This document shows positions 45,494-57,300 of a DNA stretch of 64,000 nt, one piece after another. Positions within the stretch are counted from its first letter, which is position 1, and every line of letters starts with the position of its first letter. This DNA is from Phragmites australis (lineage: Eukaryota > Streptophyta > Magnoliopsida > Poales > Poaceae). The notes beneath the pieces are model-generated. The model saw nothing but the letters and a program-made list of their open reading frames with translations. It was not told the origin of the DNA and did no database searches. The stretch spans positions 18,593,001 to 18,657,000 of the forward strand of contig NC_084943.1 in NCBI RefSeq assembly GCF_958298935.1. The letters are read 5' to 3'. Position numbers and translations under genes: made by a program.

Positions 45494-47476
45494 ATGTCGG
45501 ACCTGGATGATCTGCTCCTGCAGGCCGCTGGGCGGACGGGGAAGAACCAGTCCCGGTCGAGCAACCCGCGGTGGCAGCAGCAGCAGAGGGGGCGGCGGGG
45601 TTCGTCGTACTCCGGTGGGAGCGGCTCCGACGACGACGACTCCTCGGACGCCGCGCCGACCTACTCGCGGAAGAAGCAGCCGACGTCGGGGTCGCAGGTG
45701 CCGCTCAAGAAGCGGCACCAGCCGGAGAAGGGCAAGCGGGGCGGCGGGTGGCGGGATGATGATGATGACGACGACGACGACGACGATGGGAGGCGGAGCG
45801 GCGACGACTCCGACAGTGCGCCGTCGGTCGGGAGTGACCTTTACAAGGACGAGGACGACAAGGAGCAGCTGGAGAAGATGTCGGAGCTAGACAGGGAGAT
45901 GATTCTGGCCGAGCGGAGCACCCGCATCGACGACTACAGGCTGAAGCAGCTCGCGAGGGCATCGTCGTCGTCCAAGACGGAGAAGGCTTCGGCCCGGAAG
46001 GACAGCAGCCCGCCCCCGCCGCCGAGCCGGGTGCGGTCGTCGACCAGGACGGACAGAGGTTCTGCCACAAAGATTGCACTGGATGAGCTGAGGGCCAAGC
46101 GGATGAGCAAGCAGGATCCGGAGGCGTACCGCAACAGGTTCAAGGATCTGCTCTCGCAGAGCGGCTCACCAACTAGGCGCAGGGCTGGAAGCCCCCCGAG
46201 TGATGGGAGCAACGATGGCGATAATAGGGGGAGGATGAATGACCATGGGAGGATTGCTGATGATGGCAGGGACGATGAGTTCGATGAGTCGCCGAGTAGG
46301 CTTGACCCTCTCAAGTTTGATGATGTGAAGAGTATAACCCTTAGGAGGTCAAAGCTGGTGAAGTGGTTCATGGAGCCATTCTTTGAAGAGCTCATATCTG
46401 GGTGCTTCGTGCGGCTTGGCATTGGCAAGACAAAGTCAGGGATCCCGAAATACAGGCTGTGCATAGTGAGGAACGTGGATGCAAGCGATCCTGATCGGCA
46501 GTACAAGCTAGAGAGCTACACAACGTGCAAATATCTCAATGTTGTGTGGGATAGTGAGGCTAATGCTGCTCGGTGGCAGATGACTCAGGTATCAGACTCC
46601 CCACCCCAAGAAGAAGAGTTCAAGGAGTGGCTGCAAGAAGCTGAGAAGAATGGTGTGCGTATACCAACCCGGCAGGAAGTATTGGAGAAGAAAGAAGCCA
46701 TTCAGAAGGCCTACACCTTTGTGTATTCAGCGGCTACCGTGCAGCAGATGCTGCAAGAGAAGAAATCAGCTGTCAGACGTCCTATCAATGTTGCTGCTGA
46801 GAAGGATCGGTTGAGGAATGAGTTGGAGATGGCCCTCAGCCGGAGGGATGAAGCTGCAGCAGGAAGGATCCGTGCGAAGCTGAATCAGCTGCAGAAGATG
46901 TCGCAGCCAATGTCAAACAATGTGAAGGCTGCCAAGTTGGAGGCAATGAACAAGAAGAATCGTGCTGACAACTTCAAAAATGCATCGGAACTGAAACCTG
47001 TTAATACAAGTCTGAAGGCTGGAGAGGCTGGTTATGACCCTTTCTCAAGGAGGTGGACAAGATCAAGAAATTATTATGCTGCAAAGCCAGCAGGAGATAA
47101 CACAGAAGAAGTCACCAACGGGTCTGCTGGTAATAATTCAGTGGCCGGCAACGAAAATGTGAAGAACAAGGCACAAGCTGGTACAGCAGCCACAACAGCA
47201 GCTCAAGTTGCAGCAGCTGATGCTGGGAAGCTAGTCGATACCAATGCACCTGTAGATCTGGGAACAGAATCGAATGCGATGCATACATTTGAACTCCCTA
47301 TATCATTGTCTGTTCTCGATGAATATGGTGGACCCAAGGGTCTGTTTGATGGCTACATGGCGAGGAAGCAGAAGATAGAAGCAACAATGGGGTACAAGGT
47401 TCCTGACAATGATGGAAGGAGGCATGCTTTGACCCTGTCCGTGAGCGACTACAAAAGGCGACGGGGTCTCCTTTGA
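45494..47476 (+). CDS. VIP5: RTF1 homologue (VIP5), Plus3-domain subunit of the PAF1 complex, 660 aa
   Basis: Nuclear transcription-elongation factor linking RNA polymerase II to histone H2B ubiquitination and H3K4/K36 methylation; in Arabidopsis VIP5 is needed for FLC expression. One uninterrupted coding exon, ATG 45494 (GCCATGTCG) to TGA. N-terminus MSDLDDLLLQAAGR is typical of the family. Residues about 15-275 are low-complexity and charged, with a run of ten Asp at about 88-97. The Plus3 domain spans about 277-400 (SITLRRSKLVKWFMEPFFEE, then GCFVRLGIG..SGIPKYRLC, NVVWDSEANAARWQM). A coiled-coil rich in Lys/Arg follows (about 425-490). The C-terminus is Ala-rich and ends DYKRRRGLL. GC-rich 5' half and AT-richer 3' half is a usual grass gradient. 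It converges with the phosphoglycerate mutase gene. Confidence 0.95.
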   Translation: MSDLDDLLLQAAGRTGKNQSRSSNPRWQQQQRGRRGSSYSGGSGSDDDDSSDAAPTYSRKKQPTSGSQVPLKKRHQPEKGKRGGGWRDDDDDDDDDDDGRRSGDDSDSAPSVGSDLYKDEDDKEQLEKMSELDREMILAERSTRIDDYRLKQLARASSSSKTEKASARKDSSPPPPPSRVRSSTRTDRGSATKIALDELRAKRMSKQDPEAYRNRFKDLLSQSGSPTRRRAGSPPSDGSNDGDNRGRMNDHGRIADDGRDDEFDESPSRLDPLKFDDVKSITLRRSKLVKWFMEPFFEELISGCFVRLGIGKTKSGIPKYRLCIVRNVDASDPDRQYKLESYTTCKYLNVVWDSEANAARWQMTQVSDSPPQEEEFKEWLQEAEKNGVRIPTRQEVLEKKEAIQKAYTFVYSAATVQQMLQEKKSAVRRPINVAAEKDRLRNELEMALSRRDEAAAGRIRAKLNQLQKMSQPMSNNVKAAKLEAMNKKNRADNFKNASELKPVNTSLKAGEAGYDPFSRRWTRSRNYYAAKPAGDNTEEVTNGSAGNNSVAGNENVKNKAQAGTAATTAAQVAAADAGKLVDTNAPVDLGTESNAMHTFELPISLSVLDEYGGPKGLFDGYMARKQKIEATMGYKVPDNDGRRHALTLSVSDYKRRRGLL

Positions 47477-47479
47477 AGG

Positions 47480-48700
47480 ATATCTGCAATTCTGCAGGCC
47501 GCTCCACGGATTTCATCTATCCGCCTGGCTGCAGTGCCTCTGCATTGCTGTGACAATTGTCCAGACCCTGTGCAATTTAGACTTATTTTCTTAGAAGTAA
47601 TGCATTAATGCGCAGACTATACCTTCTCTTTTCATAAATAATACCTGTGTGACTGATCATTTTGCTGACATTTCATGTTTATATCTGTGGAGTGTGTTAT
47701 TCTCTTATCAACTTGTTATATTGTGTTCTTGTTGCTCTGATGATAACAGGGGGATAGTAACGAGTAGGAGTATTCTATCTTGTATAATTGACATAAAAAA
47801 AGTGTGGTTCAACTTATCTTTGTTCTTTGACCAAATGCTAGTTGCAACAGCTTTGATTCCTTAAATTTGTACAATTGAATCCTGCGCAGTTTTTTTTTTC
47901 AAGGTCAAATGTGTGCAAATGCTATTTGCTTGGTTCATGTTGATATTTGTACAATTCAATCATTCTTTCAACGTGATGGATAGCAAGGACTGGGTATTCA
48001 GAGTGTCGACTTCATGCTGAAGTTATGCTAATATTTTGCTGAATGCCATAAGCTCAAGCAATTGCAGTTCAATGGTAAACATTTCTGTTCCTTGTGTAAT
48101 TCTGCACCATATCTGTTTGCCTTTTCAGCTATGAACAGAACGGTAAAACCAAACATGCATCATGTTCCTTATAGTTTGTGATGAAAGTGGCAGGTCATTT
48201 AATTGTAGTCACATCCAAAGAGCAGATTTTTTTTCTGCCATCCCACAAAATCTATGTAATATCCCGGTACTTTTTAGAGCGATAACTGCTGCACCATTTG
48301 AGTTGGACGAATCCGAAATCAGCATAAAAATGTATCTGAAGATTCTGCATGATACGGCTAAGCATCTCAAGAAGCTTCATAAGCTGGACTTCTTACAAAA
48401 AACATGGGGAGAAAGATGAAGTTAACAGTACAAAGAGAGTGAACATTGGGTACACAAAGTAAACAAGCAGAAGGTAATCATCTCGGTCCAGCCTTCGCCG
48501 AAGACGACCAGCAGTTGTATTTGACCCAGAGCATCTAGGGGAGCCCCATTATATGTTTTTCCATGCAAGATAAGGAACCATGGTAGCCCTTATTCATCTC
48601 AGATTAGGATGGTTTTACAACGTTTCTCCGTTTGTCATTATTAGTTTATTACAGAGCCATGGTCAATAGATTAAGCAAAAGGTTTGCACTTGAACCAGCA
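47480..48700. other. Shared 3' region of convergent genes
   Basis: Holds the 3'UTR of RTF1 (possible poly(A) signals near 47634, CATAAATAATA) and of the minus-strand phosphoglycerate mutase gene. An 85-codon frame at 48162-48419 has no known domain and is not called. Confidence 0.4.
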
Positions 48701-51143
48701 TTAGTCGTTCTTCGCTTTGATAAACTTTTTTATGACGCACATCATCTCACTTCCAGGGAATCGTCCAAGGCAGCCCCTCGCAGCAGCGATCTCATTGAAT
48801 TCACACACAGAATCACCGCTGAAAGCTTTAAGCTGATAGGACTTGCGCTCGGTTAATTCTATGTTCTCCGCTAAATCTTCTCCGGATTTTATTGAAGGGA
48901 GCGGGAAATCATCAAGAGGGGTGTTCATCACATCATCCTCCCCAATGGTTCCCACATAATCTCTCAGTCGGCATATTGCGAATGGGACGGGCTCAAAGCT
49001 ATGGTCACCATACTCAACAGGAGTAGAATGGTCTCCAGTGACACAAAGAAAGTACTGGTAGTGTCCAGCCTTTTCAGCTTCCCAAAGGAGCCTTGCAAGC
49101 TGACCAATAGCTCGATCAACAGCTTCTAGACCACGCATCTTTAACTTGACAGCCTTATCATGACCAGCATCATCAATGGCCTGCAGTGAAATTATAAGAG
49201 GAGCTATCAGAACCACAGAGTCAATATTTAGTATGAAGAGAGCTTGGAATATGCATTTTACCTTTATGTGCAAGAACCCAAAGTCATATCCATTTTGTCT
49301 TCCAGCTTTATATTCTTCCTCTCCAGGCACAAAAACGCGAGGTGGTGTACCCATAGGAGCAGAGAGTGCCTTGGCTATAGCTTTAGCTTTAGAAGTTAAG
49401 AGAGTACGATAATCTCCAGCTGCTCCAGGTGCTTCAAGGATATCAATGCCCAGTGACAGCCCCAGGCCAGCTATGATTTTAGTAGGAGCTACCATGCATG
49501 GTGCAAGTCCATGCTTGGTTTCAAAGGCAGGTACCTAATATAGCCACATGAGCCCTCATTACAAAGGAAGTTTCAGTAGTATCAAGTTCCAGAAGGGTAA
49601 AAACATGGCAAATCTTAACAAGGAAAATCTTGGTAAAAAAGTGTCAAATCCATGGAATGTCAATAAGCAGGTGCACTGCAAAAATCTCTTCAAACCAATC
49701 TTTTCATATTGCTACTCCTGAGTTCAAGAATGAATTATTTCCAGATGGGATTAATATTATGTCCTTTGCACTAACCTCAATCCTAATACCACAGCCTCGC
49801 AACAAAACAACATTTGCAATGTTCTTCCCCTCAGCTGCACGCTTTGCATTGATGGGGTGACAAACCAGTATGCGTGTGATCTCCTTAGAAAGCTCATTGA
49901 CCACAGCTGCCGTGTTTTTAGCTTCTTCTGAATCGTCCAATGGTTCAGCCTTAAGATGCAAGCGGCTGTCCTTCAACGGATCGGTTCCAGAAATGTTCCC
50001 ACTCAGCCTTGGTCCTTTGACAACCACGCCACATCTGTGCTCAGTAGCATACCTGCAGAGAGGAGGTGTAAATAACAATAGTAATTAAACAACACAGTGA
50101 CTTAAACGTGAATGGGGAATATGTACTGCACCTGACTCTCACTTCATATTCGGGAAACGACGGAAGTTTCATCCCATCCAACGCAGCGCAGAGGATAGGG
50201 CCTTCCTCCTCAAAATGCCGATCCGCCCTCCTGCTGACGATAACCCCTGAGCTCTCATCCAATGTAGCAAAGTTCGACTGCATGCAAATTGTGCAGAAAA
50301 TTCAGTGATGGGAAAACAATACATTCATCAGTTCTGATATACTGCTATAGAAACGTACGGAACTAACGGAAGTAAGAAAGCATACGAACGGAACATGCTT
50401 CTTCCGTTCTACAAGCTCAAAAGTGTTATTCAATGATCTGATCCACAGATAACTAATTAGCATAACGGCCCAAGATCTAACAGAAAGGTCCAGTTTAGCA
50501 CTGCAAGAACACTCTTGAATGATGTACTCAAAAAAAAAAAAGACACTCTTGAATGATCTGAGCCATTGCTAGCTGGTTATAACTACATCACAAGATCTAA
50601 CAAGACAGCCCCAATTTAGTGCTGCAAGAACACTCCATGATCTGATCTGAACAAGTACTACTAATTAGTCTAGACAAGTGACACAGCAGAAAGAATCAAG
50701 TTTAGTAACACCACATCAAGAACACATTATGATCTGAACTAGCACTAACTACTATAGCTGATGAAGAATCTAAACAGAACAAGCTAATTCAGCTGTAATG
50801 TGGTGCTCCAAGAACGGAGGGGGACCTTGAAGGCGATGTCGCCGGGCGCCATGGCCAGCCCAGCGCCCATGGACTCGAACGCGCCGCGCCCGCGGTAGTA
50901 CACACGCGGGTCGTACCCGAGGAGGGAGAGATGCGCGGTGTCGCTGCCGCAGGCGAGCCCTGGCTCCACGGGGTCCATGAGCCCCACCACCCCGGCAGCC
51001 GCCACCGCGTCCAGCCGCGGCGCCGCAGCCGCCTCCAGCGGCGTGCGCCCGCCCAGCGACGGCACGGTCACGTCCCCGATCCCGTCCACCAGCACGAACG
51101 CCACACGGCTCCTCCTCGGCCCCCTCCCCGCTGCCGCCGCCAT
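48701..51143 (-). CDS. 2,3-bisphosphoglycerate-independent phosphoglycerate mutase, archaeal type, 497 aa
   Basis: Alkaline-phosphatase-fold enzyme interconverting 3- and 2-phosphoglycerate, the distant archaeal-type (ApgM) family that plants have besides the classical cofactor-independent enzyme. Five exons in frame: 51143-50826, 50277-50132, 50052-49776, 49534-49262, 49180-48701 (TAA). Metal and substrate motifs: FVLVDGIGD (about 16-24), ACGSDTAHLSLLGYDP (about 64-79, with the likely catalytic Ser in GSD), AIDDAGHDKA (about 339-348), TGDHSTPVEYGDHS (about 386-399). No clear transit peptide, so cytosolic location is likely. Intron 1 contains a three-copy diverged repeat. The start codon lies only about 45 bp from a fold-back element. 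Confidence 0.9.
50410..50800. repeat. Imperfect tandem repeat in PGM intron 1
   Basis: Phrases like CAAGATCTAACAxxAxxG, TTTAGxxCTGCAAGAACACT and GATCTGAxCxxAxxACTA recur about three times with spacing near 115-125 bp. Also an A run at 50530-50541. Confidence 0.5.
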
Positions 51144-51186
51144 CGCCGCCGCCGTAAAGCGCCTTTTCTGCTGCTTCCCCCGTAAA

Positions 51187-51775
51187 AATCTAAAATTAGA
51201 TAATATACTTAAATATGTTCTCATATTTATTAATTTAGCATTCATATTCAATACACATACCGGTTCACTGTATATAAAAAGCCATTTTTAGTATATTATG
51301 TGTCAAATACGGCATTGTTGTCTGTATTTGACACACCGTGTATCGAAAATAGACTATATTCGGTACACGGTATGCTGAATACGTGATATGCCGAATATGA
51401 CACTGTTGTCCGTATTCGGCATACCGTATGCTGAAAATAGCTCTTTTTTTTAACGGTCATGTTGCGTTTGTTTTTTTACAATCATGTTGATACTGAAAAA
51501 GTGTTTTTTGGTATATGATGTGTCGAATACAGCACTGTTACTCGTATTCAGCATATCATATGCCGAATACAATCCATTTTCGACACACGGTATGTCGAAT
51601 ACAGGTAACAATACCGTATTCGACACACCATACGTTAAAAATAGCTTTTTATATAGAATGTACTGAAAATCCATTTTCAATACACATATGTTAAATATAG
51701 GTACTAAATTAATAAATATGACGATATATTACCTATTTTGATAAATATATTTATATATATTATCAAATTTAGATA
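51187..51775. mobile_element. Fold-back (long inverted repeat) element between divergent genes, about 590 bp
   Basis: The left arm (ATCTAAAATTAGATAATATA, CATATTTATTAATTTAG, TATATAAAAAGCCATTTTTA) is matched by the inverted right arm through most of its length. The centre lies near 51440-51480. Within each arm are short palindromes, such as GTGTCAAATAC ... GTATTTGACAC at 51300-51334 and GTATTCGGCATACxGTATGC units. No target duplication was pinned down and there is no coding capacity. Confidence 0.7.
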
Positions 51776-51779
51776 TTTC

Positions 51780-52256
51780 CAAATTCTTCACTGCTCTTCT
51801 CGCTGCTGCTTGCGAGATGCCGCGTGCTGGCGGAGCGGGTTGGGTCGGACCAAGACGCAGGTTCCGACCCGATCGGTTCGCTCGCTACAAGAACCGACCG
51901 AGCCCGAGCCCCCAAATCTGCAACGCTTGGCGCTCGCTTGGCTCCGCCTCTGCCCCCCCTGCCCCGATCGCCGCGCCCCCCTCGCCGCCGGGGAGCCGCT
52001 GCGGCCGCACGCCATCGATTCCTGCTCCCTCCTTCGTGATTCCCCTCTCCCGCACCCCGCCGGTCTCGGTGTCCTCCTCCTTGGGGGGGGGGGGTCCCTC
52101 TTCCCGCGGAATTTGGCATGTGACGCGGGGCGAGGGGGAGGAGGCGCCGCCGGCGGAGGAGGATGCGGCGGCGGCGCGGGACGGATTGATTTGTCCAGGT
52201 TTTTTTCTCGCGATTTTTTTGAGGGAACCGCTCCTCCAGGAATTCGGTTGTTCCAG
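51780..52256 (+). other. Probable 5' non-coding exon of the gene continuing past 63.7 kb
   Basis: GC-rich stretch ending with a consensus donor TTCCAG/GTGAGG at 52256/52257. The following 2 kb is intron-like and the next AG acceptor at 54310-54311 precedes the ATG exon. Frames inside this block do not continue usefully across that splice: the 147-codon frame from 51817 hits a stop in the next exon. A 12-bp G run lies at 52083-52094. Confidence 0.5.
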
Positions 52257-54311
52257 GTGAGGCACTTGTAAAAGTAGTTTTCCTTTGGTTTTTTTTACTC
52301 GGTTAATTCGTTGATACCTGCCGTTATTCCATCTATTTTTTTTGGGCTGGAGGGGGGGGGGGGGGGAATCTGCTGGAGAGGCGCTGACTTGCAGAATTTT
52401 TGTATCGATCCTGGAAACTTTTTGGTGGGGCATGTGATCTCTAATTCGGAAATGTTGCGCATGATGTAGTGGAAATTTCGTATCTTTGCCTAATGGTAGA
52501 TGGTCGCGTTTGTGATGGAGCATTACTTATTAGTAATGTGCGCAGCATTGCTTTATTTTAAATTTGTAGGTGACGCTATTGACTGTAGTGGTAATATCAC
52601 AACTTGCAAAGTTGCAGTACCAATGCTACTGTAGATTTATGCTGTTTAATTTGCGGTAAAGTCAGATGATGGAGTGTACTTTTGTATTTTTATTTTATTT
52701 TTCTCATCATCTTTTTTGTTGGATTTTGTGGGTTTCATCTCTAGCTTACCCCCAACTTCTTGGGACTAAAAGGTTTCATCTCAGATGCTGAAGTGTACAA
52801 TGTGGTAGTGGAACGGCCATTGCTTCAGGACTTGTTTAGGGCTTTTCGGGGTTTCGCATTCTTGGCATGGTTTTCAAATGCGTGAATAGACTGAAGGCCC
52901 TCAGGACATGCATGCAAATGAAACACTTAAAAACACTGGCTGACAAGTGGGCCCAGCTTGAGGGTTGCATTGTGATGTTATTGAGGTACCAGAAGATTCT
53001 GGAGTGTCCAAATGTGTGTGATTATGCTTGCTATATAAGTTTTGGGGTTATAATTACATTTTGAAATTTTGAGGGATATTAAATTTGCAGTTTGTGCGCG
53101 TATGATTGCCATATCAAATTGGAGGTATTGGATCTAGTTTTGATCCCAATGGCTGCGCACACCAGTTGGTTTGTAATCTTGAAGTGAACTTATAAGCATA
53201 TAAAACCAATGCTTTAGCAAGATCCCATGCTGCACCTGGGAGCTCTTATGCTTTGATACCTTAGTGAAATTCCTGAAAGTACCAAATGAATGCTTTTTAT
53301 TGGCAAATGTATGGTTTTGTATTTCCTTGCATTTTAAAGTTCAAACCTTTATAGTTAAAAATGTTCTTTCATGGTTCAGTTCGTGTGTTACTGATCCACT
53401 GCATTTTATCCTCTCAGAGAAAACCCTAGACTCATGCAACAAAGTTATTCTTACATGGTGCTATGGCACCATGGTGGGACTTGCAAACACAGAAAACTGA
53501 ACACAATAGGATATATAGGATGAAGCTAGGCCAGGGAACAGTGTACCCAAGTTAAGCCTACTTTTTTTTATATAGATGGCCAATATGCAATTAAGAAATT
53601 TGAGCAGGTGAGTAGGACTTGTATCACAGAATCTCTAAAGTTTCTTCAACTTGCAGCTAAGATTAACATCTTTTTATCTTTATACTTGTTTGGACTTTGT
53701 ATAAGGTAAGCAAGCAGGGTAACCTCTGATCCTTATTTTGCCATTAACATGTAACAAGAGTTGCAGATGCATGAAGTGCTTGTTTGTGTGGATGGTTGCT
53801 GCTGATGAATGATAGCAAACAATATTGTCATATGGTCTCCCCAAGATCTCACAGTATTGTATCATTGGGGGTCATTAAAACCTTAAGGACATAGATAATG
53901 ATGTTTATGCAGGCTGTTCCTTAGTGGTTCCCCTTATATGGTATCATTAGACTGTGAAAAAAAATCATAAGTTATCTTTCTTTCTGCAGAACATAAGGTT
54001 CTATTAATTTTGGTTTTAGAGGCATTTTCTTTCAGCAGTCAAAATGAGAGGGTCCTCTCAATAAAAAAAATTGAGATGCAATTGACTTTGGTTGTAATAA
54101 GAAGGCCATATAGATGGTGATTTTTGTCGACATTCCAGCAATTGGACCTTTGGAAAGTAGTTTGGTGGTCATCATTTTCATATTTATTATGTGATAACGA
54201 TTATGCTTGATAATGTGCTCCGCCATATCTCTTAGTTCCAACTACTTCAGATGTTTGAATGATATGTTACTTCTGGGCTTCTGGCATGTAACGCATGTGG
54301 CTGCATTGTAG
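52257..54311 (+). other. Intron 1 (5'UTR intron), non-coding
   Basis: T-rich, no coding frames. A 15-bp G run at 52352-52366 and an RTE-LINE-like scrap at about 52741-52776 (CCCCAACTTCTTGGGACTAA) are the only items seen. Confidence 0.5.
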
Positions 54312-54325
54312 GTTGCTTTTCCAAA

Positions 54326-57300
54326 ATGGTTTGCATGCCAGGACATTTTAAAATGGCTTCTGTGCTGAAGCTTGTAATGATGGAAAATCACACAGCACCA
54401 GGTGAAGTATAAGACAATATTTTAGCTTATTTTGACTTTCCATTTAGCTTGTCGACTTCATTCACAATACTTCGATAGATAGTCTTTGAGACCTGAGTCC
54501 AGAGTAAAACAAAGAGCAGTTTATATTGCAGTTGTGGTTGGGTAAATCCGTTGTACAGTGCAGTTCTATTTAGTATTTATGCACTGTACATTTCCTATGT
54601 GCTCACCTGCTTTGATTGGATTTGTGCAGTTTATTAATCCATTTACAAAATTATATTCATGATTTATTCAGATAGAATGTTCTTTTTGCACCTTGTCTTT
54701 TATTTTACCTGAATTTTGTGCAACTTTTATATATTTTTTCTTATTTGTAACATGGATAGATCCCAATATTTCAACTTACCTAGTTCCTTGCAAAGAAAAG
54801 GGGAAAACATCAAACTTTAGAAAAAAGTCACTAACAGAAGAGCATTGAAAATGAAAACAACTGTATTCATATGTGAATCTTCTATGTATTGAAAGGACAG
54901 TTTGATTTGTTACTGGACTGTATTATTTTTGACTCGATGGCTTGATGCAGGGATGTACTTATTTCAGTGAATCACATTTATTTTATGTTCAGGAGCAGAA
55001 ATGGCATTTTTAGGTCCATAAGTTTTTTACTCAGTTCAGGATTATTTATTTATTTATTGCAAAATTTCGACAATGTGCCTTGGATAGTGCAATATCAATT
55101 TCCTTATCAACCAACTCTTAAAACTTGTATAACTATTATCAAACACGTAGGAGACTTGTGTGTCTTTGTATTAGAGAAGGAAAAGAAAGAACCGGTCCAG
55201 AACAATGCCCCAAGGGGCAAAGCTTAACACCAAGAGCACACATAGACACTCGCCACACCCCAAGGGGGAAAGCTTACAACCAAGAGCGCGCATAGAAACA
55301 CACCACGCGCATCACAACACTGGCATTAAGCAGGAAGAACCCGCCCAAGACAGCACTCCCTACCCCTGCAGAAGGTCCCCCAACTTTTTGGCCCCTACCA
55401 TTATCCAGAGGTGCGCCTCATCAAGGATTTCTTGCAGCACAGAACCGATGTTTGGAGTCAACACATTGAACACGCAGTCATTGCGATGCTTCCATAGCCA
55501 CCATGCCCCGAGAATGACCAAGGAATCCAAACCATTGCATCTTTCCTTGCTAGCCCTTCTAGCCACCCGTCTCCACCAAACTGAGAAGATCTCTGCAGCG
55601 GTGGGAGCAAGATGTTGCAGACCAAACCGATTGAGGAGTTGGGACCACAGATCTCTTGCAAACACACAAGAGCAAAGGATATGTTGGATTGTTTCCTCCT
55701 CTTGATCATAGAAAGGGTAGTGTGCGGGATGCGGTAAGCCCCGACGCGCAAGCCGGTCCGCAGTCTAACAACGATTAAGAATCGCAAGCCATAGGAAGAA
55801 TTTACACCGTCGCGGTGCCCAAGATTTCCATAGTCGCTTCCAAGGCTCAAATCAAGTGCTTCCAATGAAGAAAGAGAGGTAGGCCGATTTGGAGGAGAAC
55901 TGCCCTGAGGAGGACCGTTGCCAAATATGTTGATCAGACTCCTCAGGGTTTAGAGCAAAATTTTGAAGACAATCCCACACTTGAAGATATTGAATTAACG
56001 CCACCGTTGAGAGGCCGCCCTTGATATCCTTTACCCAGGTACAATCTTGCAGGGCTTGAAAAACCGTTCTCTGAGATCGTGCACGTTTGGGCACATAGTC
56101 AACAAGCGCAGGCGCCAACTCTCAAAGAGAGTGGCCATTAATCCATCTATCCATCCAAAACCTAGTGTTGTTGTCGTCTCCCACAACGGTTGTGACAGAA
56201 ATATCAAACATCGCTCTCAAGTTGGTGTGCACGTGCAGGTCAAGGCCAGCCCAAGGACGGTCTAGATCTGTCTTCCGTAGCCATAGCCATCTCATGCGAA
56301 GAGCCCAACCCAAAGTTTGGAGATCATGTATACCAAGACCTCCAAGCTCAAGTGGGCGACAGACTCTCAGCCAAGCTACCACACAGTTGCCTCCATTTGC
56401 CTCCTTTCTACCTCTCCACAAGAATCCACGACGTATTTTATCGATTGCTTTGATAGCCCATTTAGGGATGTCCATTGCGAAGAGCAGATAGATAGGTATT
56501 GCCGTGAGCACAACACCAACCAGAGTAGCATGTCCTGCTTTAGTCAATAGCCCAGCCTTCCATCCTCGTAATCTATCTACGATCTTTTCCAACAGAGGAA
56601 GACTATCTCCCTTGGAGAGCTTGTTTAAAGATAGGGGAAGGCCTAGGTATTTGCAGGGAAAATTGGATACTTCACAAGGCACCACCTCCTTTATCTCCTC
56701 AATATTTTCATCAAGACACCGGATAGGTAGAACTGAGCTCATTTGTAGATTAGTGCGCAGCCCCAACACTTCACCAAAGTGCTCCAAAATACTCAATACT
56801 AGGTTCAATTCGCTAGCCCATGGCCGAAAGAACAACACCACATCATCCGCATAAAGTGAGACCCGGTGAGGAAGAGGCCTTGATGCAAGAGGTTGTAGTG
56901 AACCTTCCTCGGCAGCCCTTGCTATCATTGCATTCAGCACATCCATCACAATTATGAACAACATTGGGGAGAGAGGATCCCCTTGTCTGAGGCCTCTGCG
57001 GTGCTCAATTACATCCCCTGGATCTCCATTGAGCAAGACTCTAGTACTTGAGGTGGATAAAAGAGCACAGAGGAGGGCACACCAACACGGACCAAATCCT
57101 AGATGAGAAAGCACCTCCAAAAGAAAGGACCAAGAGACGGAGTCAAATGCTTTAGATATGTCTACCTTCAAGAGAATTCTCGGTTCCTTCTGTCGATGAA
57201 GAAATTTAGCCATATGTTGCACAAGAAGAAAATTATCATGTATTGAGCGATCTTTGACAAATACACTCTGATTAGGAGATATTAGCGCGCCCAGCCTTGG

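Noticed and set aside
45162..46506. Several minus-strand and alternative plus-strand frames of 100-190 codons over RTF1
   Set aside because: Out-of-frame readings of a GC-rich low-complexity exon whose sense frame encodes RTF1.
48162..48419. Possible small plus-strand gene of 85 codons
   Set aside because: No domain, in the shared 3' region of two convergent genes.
51738..52271. 147- and 177-codon frames in the leader of the rightmost gene
   Set aside because: They run into the intron or stop after the splice; low-complexity Pro/Ser/Arg composition.
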